This document shows, piece after piece, positions 7,508-13,629 of a stretch of DNA of 13,629 nt. Location of the stretch: NCBI GenBank assembly GCA_958352855.1, contig CATWQE010000068.1:1-13629 (forward strand), given 5' to 3'. The stretch is from an uncultured Bacillota bacterium (GTDB lineage Bacteria; Bacillota; Clostridia; Lachnospirales; Lachnospiraceae). The notes under the pieces were generated by a model that was not told where the DNA came from, did not search any database, and saw only the letters and a program-made list of their open reading frames with translations. Both the position numbers and the translations under genes were made by a program. Position 1 is the first letter of the stretch. Each line of letters starts with the position of its first letter.

Positions 7508-8007
7508 TCTTCAAAGACTTTACGCGGGCAGCTTTTCTTAATATTATCCAATAATTCTCTGTCTGGCTCAAGAAGCACCTTGTACACATCTTTTTCATCT
7601 GGAATAATCATAGCATAGACCTTATGATCTTTTTCTCCGGAAGAGTAATTCAGAACCTTCAAATTTGTATTGTGGTTCTGGTAATCCATTCTGTGAGAAT
7701 TTACCGGCGCCATGAGCTCCATTTTGGCCAGGTCAAAGCTTTTTAAACGTTTTCTCTTGGATTTAGACATAATTTTATCAATATCCAGTTCTCCGTTTAC
7801 ATACACATATTCATACTCCAAATCCAGGTTTGGAAGGACAAAATATGCTACAACTCCTAAAATCAAAGTTGCAATCCAGGCAAAGATAATTCCCATCAGC
7901 CCAAGCACTGCGGTTGCTGCAATAAGTCCGATCAGCAAAAATTTAATAATGAGATCTTTTGCAGTCTGCTTCTTTTTCACCAGCAGTTCTGAATACGAAT
8001 CATTCAT
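7504..8007 (-). CDS. Small two-helix membrane protein of unknown function (possibly DUF6106)
   Basis: 167 residues. I do not know its function. It has a short charged N-terminus, then a hydrophobic region at about 18-59 rich enough for two membrane helices, joined by a short turn. A soluble C-terminal domain of about 105 residues begins with LDLEYEYVYVNGELDIDKI, then a basic stretch (KSKRKRLKSF) and a mixed alpha/beta-looking remainder. It resembles small hypothetical proteins seen in Lachnospiraceae that I recall as DUF6106, but this is from memory and unverified. AGGAGG lies 8 nt before the ATG, and a good promoter precedes it. It stands between groEL and guaB with its own promoter. I see no terminator between it and guaB, so some read-through into guaB is possible. 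Confidence 0.85.
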   Translation of the reverse strand: MNDSYSELLVKKKQTAKDLIIKFLLIGLIAATAVLGLMGIIFAWIATLILGVVAYFVLPNLDLEYEYVYVNGELDIDKIMSKSKRKRLKSFDLAKMELMAPVNSHRMDYQNHNTNLKVLNYSSGEKDHKVYAMIIPDEKDVYKVLLEPDRELLDNIKKSCPRKVFED

Positions 8008-8047
8008 CTTCTGTTCCTCCTATTAGTCTTCGTATACTCTGTTCATT

Positions 8048-8076
8048 AGTGTAACACAAAAAAATCCAAGTTGCAA
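8048..8076 (-). promoter_or_regulatory. Sigma-A promoter of the small membrane protein gene
   Basis: On the minus strand TTGCAA (8071-8076), a 17-nt spacer and TACACT (8048-8053). It lies just downstream of the groEL terminator and about 40 nt upstream of the start codon. Confidence 0.75.
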
Positions 8077-8077
8077 G

Positions 8078-8116
8078 AAAAGAGGAGGGGCTGTTTTTTG
8101 TAACAGCCCTTCCCCT
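8078..8116 (-). terminator. Rho-independent terminator of groESL
   Basis: On the minus strand GGGCTGTT pairs with AACAGCCC around a 6-nt loop. An A-C mismatch and about six more pairs (GGGGA against TCCTC with a G-T pair) extend the stem, and TTTT follows. On the plus strand the hairpin is followed by TAATTTTATTTTTT, so it could act in both directions. Confidence 0.9.
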
Positions 8117-8138
8117 AATTTTATTTTTTCATGTCTGA

Positions 8139-9761
8139 TTACATCATACCCATTCCTGGAGCGCCTGCTGGCATTGCCGGTGTTTCTTCTTTAATAGTAG
8201 AAACAACTGCTTCTGTTGTAAGAAGTGTACCTGCAACGCTTGTTGCGTTCTGTAATGCGCTTCTTGTAACTTTAGCCGGGTCCAGGATGCCTTTTTTCAC
8301 CATATCTACATATTCTTCATGGAGAGCATCAAAGCCTGTTCCCACTTCACTTTCCCTTACTTTGTTAATGATAACAGAACCTTCCAGACCAGCGTTTGCT
8401 GCAATGTGGAATAATGGAGCTTCCAGTGCTTTTAATACTACTTTCGCACCTGTCTTAGCATCGCCTTCCAGAGTCTCTACTACTTTTGCAACTTCTTTAG
8501 AAGCGTGGATGTATGCAGAACCGCCGCCTGCGATAATACCTTCTTCTACTGCTGCTCTTGTAGCGTTTAAAGCATCTTCCATACGGAGTTTTGCTTCTTT
8601 CATTTCTGTTTCTGTTGCAGCGCCAACACGAATAACAGCAACACCGCCAGCCAGTTTGGCAAGTCTTTCCTGTAATTTTTCTTTATCAAATTCAGATGTT
8701 GTTTCAGCAATCTGATGTTTAATCTGAGCAACTCTTGCTGCGATTTCTTCTTTATTTCCAAGTCCGTCTACGATAACAGTAGATTCCTTCTGAACTTTTA
8801 CAGATTTTGCACGTCCTAACTGTTCCATAGTAGTGTCTTTTAATTCCAGACCAAGTTCATCGGAAATAACAGTACCATTTGTAAGAACAGCAATATCTTT
8901 CAGCATTTCTTTTCTTCTGTCACCATATCCAGGAGCTTTTACAGCGCATACAGAGAAGGTTCCTCTTAATTTGTTTACAATCAGAGTAGTAAGTGCTTCA
9001 CCTTCAATATCTTCTGCAATAATAAGAAGTTTTGCGCCTGTTTTTACAATCTGTTCCAGAACAGGAAGGATATCCTGAATGTTGGAGATTTTCTTATCTG
9101 TAATCAGGATGTATGGATCGTCTAAAACAGCTTCCATCTTATCCATATCAGTTGCCATGTAAGCGGAAATATAGCCGCGGTCAAACTGCATACCTTCTAC
9201 TAAATCCAGTTCTGTTTTCATAGTCTTGGATTCTTCGATTGTGATAACACCGTCTTTGCTTACTTTTTCCATTGCTTCAGAAACCATTTCGCCTACTTCG
9301 TCATCCCCTGCAGAGATAGCTGCTACTCTTGCAATCTGCTCTTTGCTTTCAATGTTTGCGCTCATGCTCTGAATTGCTTCTACTGCTGCTTCTGTAGCTT
9401 TTTTCATTCCTTTTCTCAGGATGATTGGGTTTGCTCCTGCTGCCAGGTTTTTCATTCCTTCATGAACCATAGCCTGTGCCAGAACCGTTGCAGTTGTAGT
9501 ACCATCACCGGCTACGTCATTTGTTTTTGCTGCAACTTCTTTAATAAGCTGTGCGCCCATGTTTTCAAATCCGTCTTCTAATTCGATTTCTTTTGCAATG
9601 GTAACACCATCGTTTGTGATAAGTGGTGCGCCAAAGGATTTATCCAGAACCACGTTTCTTCCTTTTGGTCCTAAGGTTACGCGAACTGTATCTGCTAATT
9701 TATTTACTCCAGCTTCCAGGGCTGCTCTTGCTTCTGCTCCGTATTTGATTTCTTTTGCCAT
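8139..9761 (-). CDS. groEL: Chaperonin GroEL (Hsp60)
   Basis: 540 residues. It is the ATP-driven folding chamber of the cytoplasm, a double seven-subunit ring capped by GroES. The N-terminus MAKEIKYGAEARAALEAG is canonical. The nucleotide pocket shows TLGPKGRNVVLDKS (29-42) and NDVAGDGTTTATVLA (81-95, catalytic-site Asp86). The equatorial return segment includes AAVEEGIIAGGGSAY. The C-terminus ends in a short Gly/Met tail (APGMGMM) rather than long GGM repeats. The ATG is preceded by AGGAGG with 9 nt spacing. It lies 26 nt after groES and is controlled by the groES promoter and CIRCE. The length is normal for Clostridia. Confidence 0.99.
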   Translation of the reverse strand: MAKEIKYGAEARAALEAGVNKLADTVRVTLGPKGRNVVLDKSFGAPLITNDGVTIAKEIELEDGFENMGAQLIKEVAAKTNDVAGDGTTTATVLAQAMVHEGMKNLAAGANPIILRKGMKKATEAAVEAIQSMSANIESKEQIARVAAISAGDDEVGEMVSEAMEKVSKDGVITIEESKTMKTELDLVEGMQFDRGYISAYMATDMDKMEAVLDDPYILITDKKISNIQDILPVLEQIVKTGAKLLIIAEDIEGEALTTLIVNKLRGTFSVCAVKAPGYGDRRKEMLKDIAVLTNGTVISDELGLELKDTTMEQLGRAKSVKVQKESTVIVDGLGNKEEIAARVAQIKHQIAETTSEFDKEKLQERLAKLAGGVAVIRVGAATETEMKEAKLRMEDALNATRAAVEEGIIAGGGSAYIHASKEVAKVVETLEGDAKTGAKVVLKALEAPLFHIAANAGLEGSVIINKVRESEVGTGFDALHEEYVDMVKKGILDPAKVTRSALQNATSVAGTLLTTEAVVSTIKEETPAMPAGAPGMGMM

Positions 9762-9787
9762 GATGACATTCCTCCTAAATTTTTCTA

Positions 9788-10072
9788 TTATTTAACAACT
9801 GCTAAAATATCACTCTGTCTTACAATGATAAATTCTTCTCCGTCTAATTTCACTTCTGTTCCTGCGTATTTGGAATAGATAACCTGATCGCCTGCTGCAA
9901 CTTCCATTTTTACTTCTTTTCCGTCTACAACACCGCCTGGACCTACAGCAACAACTTCTGCCTGCTGTGGTTTTTCCTGTGCCTGACCTGGCAGAACAAT
10001 GCCTGATTTTGTTGTTTCTTCAGCAACTAACTGTTTTAATACAACTCTGTCTCCTAATGGTACTAACTTCAT
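9788..10072 (-). CDS. groES: Co-chaperonin GroES (Hsp10)
   Basis: 94 residues. The heptameric lid closes the GroEL chamber. The sequence starts MKLVPLGDRVVLKQ. The mobile loop that contacts GroEL is around ETTKSGIVLPGQAQEKPQ, followed by AEVVAVGPG and the C-terminal strand EEFIIVRQSDILAVV. The frame is open upstream to 10117, but that extension overlaps the CIRCE operator region. The ATG at 10072 has AAGGAGG 8 nt upstream and gives the normal family length. It is the first gene of the groES-groEL operon. Confidence 0.98.
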   Translation of the reverse strand: MKLVPLGDRVVLKQLVAEETTKSGIVLPGQAQEKPQQAEVVAVGPGGVVDGKEVKMEVAAGDQVIYSKYAGTEVKLDGEEFIIVRQSDILAVVK

Positions 10073-10110
10073 ATCTATTTCCTCCTTAAAAAATTCATCT
10101 CTTTTGTTTA

Positions 10111-10137
10111 TTAGCACTCATTCCAATCGAGTGCTAA
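10111..10137. promoter_or_regulatory. CIRCE operator (HrcA binding site)
   Basis: TTAGCACTC-N9-GAGTGCTAA is a perfect 9-9-9 inverted repeat matching the CIRCE consensus. It lies just downstream of the groES promoter, in the leader, so HrcA would repress groESL until heat or other protein stress. hrcA itself is not in the window. Confidence 0.98.
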
Positions 10138-10148
10138 CCGATAGTCAT

Positions 10149-10177
10149 ATATTAGTTAATTTGAACTTTTTTCGCAA
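10149..10177 (-). promoter_or_regulatory. Sigma-A promoter of groESL
   Basis: On the minus strand TTGCGA (10172-10177), a 17-nt spacer and TAATAT (10149-10154). Transcription would begin near 10142, putting the CIRCE element at about +5 to +31. Confidence 0.85.
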
Positions 10178-10199
10178 CTGGATATAGTTTTCTGGTTCT

Positions 10200-10293
10200 T
10201 TATTATAACTCTTATTTACTTTTGTTTTCTCTTTTTTACTCTTTTTTTCTTATCTTTTTATTTTTTGTTGAATTTTATATTTATTTTATAAAT
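10200..10293 (-). other. A-tract-rich upstream region of the groESL promoter
   Basis: On the transcribed (minus) strand this stretch is almost all A with runs of four to seven A, several spaced about 10-12 nt apart (centres near 10234, 10245 and 10257). Such DNA may be curved or act as an UP element for the groESL promoter. I see no open frame or hairpin in it. Confidence 0.4.
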
Positions 10294-10294
10294 G

Positions 10295-10347
10295 AAAAAA
10301 AGACCATCTCTTCTAAAAACTCTTATGGTTTCTAAAAGAGACAGTCT
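10295..10347 (-). terminator. Rho-independent terminator of codY
   Basis: On the minus strand AGACTGTCTCTT pairs over 12 positions with AAGAGATGGTCT (two G-T pairs), followed by seven T. It begins 12 nt after the codY stop. Confidence 0.9.
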
Positions 10348-10359
10348 CTTCTTATCTTC

Positions 10360-11151
10360 TTATTTGTTCTTTACCAGCTTCCGCTTTTTTATTTCTTCCA
10401 GTTCATCAAAAATCACTTCATTGAGAACTTTAATATACGTTCCTTTCATACCGGAAGACCTTGACTCAATAACCCCTGCGCTTTCAAATTTGCGTAGTGC
10501 ATTGACAATGACAGAGCGGGTAATTCCTACCCGGTCAGCAATTTTACTTGCCACCAGAATTCCTTCATCACCATTTAACTCATCGAAAATATGAATAATG
10601 GCTTCTAATTCTGAGAAGGACAGGGTATTAAAGGCAGATTTTACAACCTGAATCTTTCTGTTTTCTTCTGCATTTTCTTCATGCACAGAACGCATCATTT
10701 CCAGTCCTACGACAGTTGTTCCGTACTCACTGACAATAATGTCCTCTATATCATAAGGTCTTGCGCTGCGATACATAAATAAAGTTCCAAGACGTTCTCC
10801 CGCAATATCAATGGGACTGATAATCGCCATATATTTACTGATATCCGGTGATTCAAACCCAAGAGTCTGAAGGTTCACATTTTCTTTTGTTGACAAGACG
10901 CCCAACAGTCTTTCATTCAATAGCTTGTCAATATGTCCTCCAACCTCGCTGTCAATCAGTTCTGTGATTTCCTCCACCCCTGGGCAGAGTCCTACCCCCA
11001 GAACCTTTCCCTTTCTACTCATAACCAAAATATTGGAATCCAGTGTTTCTACCATGACCTCGCAAATATCATTAAAAAGAACTTTTGATGAATGGTTGTT
11101 GTGAAGCAGTTTATTAATCTTTCTTGTTCTGTCTAATAACTGTACACTCAT
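10360..11151 (-). CDS. codY: GTP/branched-chain-amino-acid-responsive repressor CodY
   Basis: 263 residues. CodY is a global cytoplasmic regulator that represses stationary-phase and nutrient-scavenging genes when GTP and branched-chain amino acids are plentiful. The N-terminal GAF ligand domain spans about 1-155 and opens with SVQLLDRTRKINKLLHNN. A helical linker follows, then a winged helix-turn-helix at about 180-245. Its recognition region is the family hallmark: ASKIADRVGITRSVIVNALR (201-220), followed by GVIESRSSGMKGTYIKVLN. AGGAGG lies 6 nt upstream of the ATG. It is flanked by its own promoter and terminator, so it is monocistronic here, unlike Bacillus where codY sits behind clpYQ. 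guaB lies two units downstream, in the GTP pathway that feeds CodY, but is not in the same operon. Confidence 0.98.
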   Translation of the reverse strand: MSVQLLDRTRKINKLLHNNHSSKVLFNDICEVMVETLDSNILVMSRKGKVLGVGLCPGVEEITELIDSEVGGHIDKLLNERLLGVLSTKENVNLQTLGFESPDISKYMAIISPIDIAGERLGTLFMYRSARPYDIEDIIVSEYGTTVVGLEMMRSVHEENAEENRKIQVVKSAFNTLSFSELEAIIHIFDELNGDEGILVASKIADRVGITRSVIVNALRKFESAGVIESRSSGMKGTYIKVLNEVIFDELEEIKKRKLVKNK

Positions 11152-11211
11152 GGCGAACCTCCTCTCTTTTTTCTGCTTTCCTGTTAATCCATCATATTTT
11201 AATTCTATTTT

Positions 11212-11240
11212 ATTCTATCACACAATAATTCTGAAAGCAA
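11212..11240 (-). promoter_or_regulatory. Probable sigma-A promoter of codY
   Basis: On the minus strand TTGCTT (11235-11240), a 17-nt spacer and an extended -10 TGATAGAAT (core 11212-11217). It would give a leader of about 55 nt before the start codon. The interval from 11241 to the next gene shows no convincing terminator. Confidence 0.6.
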
Positions 11241-11317
11241 TGCAAAAATGAGCTGTTTTCTGTCTATTTTGATGTTTATTTCTGATTTTTTCAATGACTG
11301 TTAAATTTTCTGGCTTT

Positions 11318-11899
11318 TTAGTCCCTCTCTTCACTCCATTTTAAAAAGCTGCCATTATTAGCATCAATTTCAAATTCATATTCTTTTTGCTGATAATAAA
11401 TATCTCCCTCATAAACGTATCTGCCATCATCATATTCTAATTCCATCCTGAGATCCTGCTCCACAGCTCCCGGAACACGATCAAGCGCCGCTTTTTTTGC
11501 ATCTGCTTCGCTGACAGCCGGTGTGGGAGTCTGGGAAGCCGGAGCTTCTGTGGTCTGCTGATTCTCTGCCGGCTGCTGGTTCTGTGCTGTCTGCTGGTTC
11601 TCTGTCTGGATATTTTGCTGGATGGTTTCCACATCAGAGCTTAAAATAGTTCCGTCAGACGCCTGAATTTCATAGCTGTATTCCTTATTTCCTGCATCAA
11701 ACTCTATTTCGTAAGATTTTCTCCCATCATCCAGCTCCCTGGATACTCTCAGCCTGGAAGTATCTGTTTCCTGAATTCCCGCATCCTGAAACGCAATTTT
11801 TTCTGCCTCTTCCTGTCCAATATCTTTTCCTGCACCGCATCCTGTCAGGGCACCTCCCAGTGTTACAGCCAGCATAGTAAGTACAATATATTTTTTCAT
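11318..11899 (-). CDS. Lipoprotein with two PepSY domains
   Basis: 193 residues. The signal peptide ends in the lipobox LTGC with Cys21 lipidated, so the protein should sit on the outer face of the membrane. PepSY domain one is at about 27-88 (GQEEAEKIAFQDAG, then KSYEIEFDAGNKEYSYEIQA). A Gln/Thr/Pro-rich flexible linker follows at about 93-128. PepSY domain two is at about 129-190 (SEADAKKAALDRVPGA, then KEYEFEIDANNGSFLKW). PepSY domains are known from peptidase propeptides and from small secreted proteins encoded beside two-component systems, where they may inhibit proteases or modulate the sensor; the exact role here is unknown. AGGAGG precedes the ATG. The gene lies 91 nt after the HAMP kinase gene, with a promoter in the gap, which points to control by that system. 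Confidence 0.92.
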   Translation of the reverse strand: MKKYIVLTMLAVTLGGALTGCGAGKDIGQEEAEKIAFQDAGIQETDTSRLRVSRELDDGRKSYEIEFDAGNKEYSYEIQASDGTILSSDVETIQQNIQTENQQTAQNQQPAENQQTTEAPASQTPTPAVSEADAKKAALDRVPGAVEQDLRMELEYDDGRYVYEGDIYYQQKEYEFEIDANNGSFLKWSEERD

Positions 11900-11944
11900 G
11901 TGTATGATTCCTCCTGTTCTTTTCTATTCTTTTTGGATGTTTTT

Positions 11945-11977
11945 AGTATAGTATAAAAACATTAAAGGAAGATTAAA
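11945..11977 (-). promoter_or_regulatory. Promoter of the PepSY lipoprotein gene with 11-nt direct repeats
   Basis: On the minus strand TATACT occurs at 11945-11950 and, overlapping by one base, at 11950-11955. No consensus -35 is present. Instead TTTAATC and TTTAATG (plus-strand GATTAAA at 11971-11977 and CATTAAA at 11960-11966) recur exactly 11 nt apart across the -35 position. OmpR/PhoB-family regulators bind head-to-tail repeats of this spacing, and one is encoded upstream. Binding by that regulator is inference. Confidence 0.6.
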
Positions 11978-11990
11978 AACACAAATTTTT

Positions 11991-13343
11991 TTATTTTTTC
12001 GGAAGCCAGAATGTAAAACAGCTTCCTTCTCCCAGTTTGCTCTCTGCCTGAATACGGCCTTTGTGGGCTGTGACAATCCATTGAACCATAGAAAGCCCCA
12101 AGCCGGAACGCTCTGTATCTCTTCTTGAGGTATCCGCTCTGTAAAAACGCTCCCAGATATGAGGCAAAGCCTCCTGGGAAATTCCTATCCCATGGTCTTC
12201 TACAGAACCCTTCACCCCACTGTGCTCTTCTTTTAAAGAAACCTTAATCCATCCGGGCTCCTTATTGTAATAAACCGCATTTGCTATAAGATTTATCAGC
12301 ATTCTGATATAAAGGCTCTCGTCTATCCAGGCATAGATATTCTCTGAAATCTCTGTTTCTATGACAATATGCTTCTCCTGTGCTATCATCTGCTGCTCTT
12401 CTGCGATCATTTGTGTCAGCTCGCTGATATTAAGGTTTTCTTTCTGCAGTTGCTGCTTTCCCTGATCTGCTCTGGACAAAAACAGAAGCTGAGAAACCAT
12501 CTGAGCCATTTCCCTGCTCTTTTTTTCAATCATGTGAATTCCTGTTTCCTGCTCCTTGGTCATATTTTCCTGACTTCGCATTGCATCACACTGCGCCAAA
12601 ATAACGGTAATGGGTGTTCTAAGTTCATGAGAAACATCCGATGTAAACTGTTTTTCACGCCGAAAAGAGTCCTCTACCTGCTCCAGCATATGATCAAAGG
12701 TGTTGGAAAGCTGATAAATTTCGTCTTTTCCCTTTCCAAGCCCCACTCTTCTGGATAAATCCCCGTCTTTTTGAATCTGCTGCACAGTCTCCGTTATTTT
12801 CCTCACAGGTCTCAGTGTTCTGTTACTGAGTCCATATCCCAGAATTCCCATAAGCACTGCCAGGAGGGGAAGCACTACCATTGCAGTTGCAGTCATCATC
12901 CGTATGGTGTTCTCTTCTTTTGTCACAGAGGTGATTCCACATACATACAAAGTCCCGCTGTTTTCTGATGGATACCTGACGGTAAAGGTATACCATTTTC
13001 CCTCTTCATTTTCTGTGGTTTTGATTTGTCCGTCCTGTGGCTTTATCCGGCTGTTAAACCCATAGGGAATCCTGCCATAGAGAAGCTCTCCTTCGTCATT
13101 TAGCAGGGACTTATAGATTCCCTCTTCCACATCATAAAAATCCTTATCAACAAACAGCTCCTGTTTTTCTTCCTGAATCTCATCCATACTCTCATAGATA
13201 CCTTCTTTTAAATCTGTCTGTACAGAAGAGAGCAGCTCCTGATTTCCAAAGGACAGAAGGATTCCCAGGGAAATACAAACTGTGAGCATTGAAAAAAAAG
13301 TATATAAGAGTGATAATTTTACTTTTAATGACCATTTCTTCAT
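11991..13343 (-). CDS. Sensor histidine kinase, HAMP/HisKA/HATPase type
   Basis: 450 residues. It is a membrane sensor partnered with the OmpR-family regulator whose gene overlaps it. Helix one is at about 12-32. An extracellular domain of about 115 residues follows, rich in acidic residues, and helix two is at about 150-172. HAMP spans about 173-226 (NRTLRPVRKITETV). The HisKA box is FTSDVSHELRTPITVILA with phospho-acceptor His239. The ATPase domain shows the N-box INLIANAVYYN, the G1 box VEDHGIGI (Asp383), the F-box region IWERFYRAD and the G2 box RSGLGLSMVQ. All catalytic motifs look intact. The start codon overlaps the regulator stop as ATGA, indicating translational coupling. The signal is unknown; the following PepSY lipoprotein is a possible accessory sensor or target. 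Confidence 0.96.
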   Translation of the reverse strand: MKKWSLKVKLSLLYTFFSMLTVCISLGILLSFGNQELLSSVQTDLKEGIYESMDEIQEEKQELFVDKDFYDVEEGIYKSLLNDEGELLYGRIPYGFNSRIKPQDGQIKTTENEEGKWYTFTVRYPSENSGTLYVCGITSVTKEENTIRMMTATAMVVLPLLAVLMGILGYGLSNRTLRPVRKITETVQQIQKDGDLSRRVGLGKGKDEIYQLSNTFDHMLEQVEDSFRREKQFTSDVSHELRTPITVILAQCDAMRSQENMTKEQETGIHMIEKKSREMAQMVSQLLFLSRADQGKQQLQKENLNISELTQMIAEEQQMIAQEKHIVIETEISENIYAWIDESLYIRMLINLIANAVYYNKEPGWIKVSLKEEHSGVKGSVEDHGIGISQEALPHIWERFYRADTSRRDTERSGLGLSMVQWIVTAHKGRIQAESKLGEGSCFTFWLPKK

Positions 13344-13629
13344 AGTTCTTCCTTTAACACATACCCTGCCCCTCTGACTGTATGAATCAGCTTCCTTTCC
13401 TGTCCTTCGTCAATCTTTTTACGCAAATACCGGATATAAACATCTATGACATTGGAGCCTCCTGTATAATCATAGTTCCAGATATGCTGCTCCAGCTTTT
13501 CTCTGGATAATACAATCCCCTGATTCTGAATCATATACCGCAAAAGGGCAAATTCCTTGCCTGACAATGTGATTTTCTTTCCTCCACGAAATACTTCGTG
13601 GGAATCCACATGAACCTCCAAATCACCTG
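13340..13629 (-). CDS. OmpR-family response regulator (N-terminal part beyond window edge)
   Basis: Only the C-terminal winged-helix DNA-binding domain is inside the window, about 96 codons open to the right edge. A TTG at 13621 could be taken as a start, but the frame continues upstream to the edge (GDLEVHV), so this is a truncated view rather than a small gene. The domain shows ITLSGKEFALLRYMIQNQG, VLSREKLEQHIW, the recognition helix region SNVIDVYIRYLRKKID and the wing HTVRGAGYVL, all typical of OmpR/PhoB effector domains. The receiver domain should lie just outside. Its stop overlaps the kinase start by 4 nt. Predicted partner: the kinase encoded next. A predicted target is the PepSY gene promoter. 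Confidence 0.95.
   Translation of the reverse strand, partial: GDLEVHVDSHEVFRGGKKITLSGKEFALLRYMIQNQGIVLSREKLEQHIWNYDYTGGSNVIDVYIRYLRKKIDEGQERKLIHTVRGAGYVLKEEL

Noticed and set aside
8131..8715. Long plus-strand open frame opposite groEL (194 codons), and other plus-strand frames across the window
   Set aside because: They mirror well-supported minus-strand genes, lack ribosome binding sites and promoters, and show no recognisable domain.
10073..10117. N-terminal extension of groES to 10117
   Set aside because: It overlaps the CIRCE element and would not match the family N-terminus. The start at 10072 has a strong AAGGAGG.
10202..10207. TATAAT on the minus strand as a second groESL promoter
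   Set aside because: No -35-like sequence lies at 16-18 nt; the region is an A-tract where such matches arise easily.
11304..11318. CodY-box-like sequence AATTTTCTGGCTTTT about 155 nt upstream of codY
   Set aside because: It differs from AATTTTCWGAAAATT at four positions, which is common by chance in AT-rich DNA, and it lies well upstream of the codY promoter.
13340..13621. Stand-alone 93-residue DNA-binding protein starting at TTG 13621
   Set aside because: The frame remains open to the window edge with residues typical of the linker in OmpR-type regulators, so this is the end of a longer gene.

Overview
This window looks like the chromosome of an AT-rich anaerobic Firmicute, most likely a Lachnospiraceae member (Blautia/Dorea/Ruminococcus-like). 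The reasons are a CodY repressor, CIRCE-controlled groESL, strong AGGAGG ribosome binding sites, consensus-like sigma-A promoters, and a YesMN-type two-component system next to a sugar ABC transporter. The family assignment is inference from gene content. Every gene I can support lies on the minus strand, so transcription runs from high to low coordinates. I see no tRNA, rRNA, CRISPR array, insertion sequence or prophage gene.

Right part (13629 to 11318): the C-terminal end of an OmpR-family response regulator, cut by the window edge, overlaps by ATGA a HAMP/HisKA sensor kinase. A lipoprotein with two PepSY domains follows. Its own promoter carries two 11-nt-spaced direct repeats over the -35 region, a plausible site for the upstream regulator.

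Middle part (11240 to 5888): codY has its own promoter and terminator. groES-groEL follow behind a good promoter with a perfect CIRCE operator and end at a strong hairpin. Next are a small two-helix membrane protein and guaB (IMP dehydrogenase), whose promoter overlaps the stop codon of that membrane protein gene. guaB ends at a strong terminator.

Left part (5888 to 1): a membrane-anchored zinc amidase of the Amidase_2/PGRP type sits one base upstream of a YesM-like sensor kinase, followed by a YesN-like AraC-type response regulator and a strong terminator. A separate unit then encodes a sugar-binding lipoprotein and a MalF-type permease that runs off the left edge. The promoter of this unit has a good -10, no recognisable -35, and a set of direct repeats just upstream. 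This arrangement suggests that the kinase/regulator pair activates the transporter when a sugar or cell-wall-related ligand is sensed.

No wholly new system is evident. The parts most worth a second look are the two candidate regulator-binding repeat arrays, the amidase-kinase coupling, and the variant histidine box of the YesM-like kinase. Three genes (the amidase, guaB, groES) have in-frame upstream extensions that I rejected in favour of internal starts with proper ribosome binding sites.
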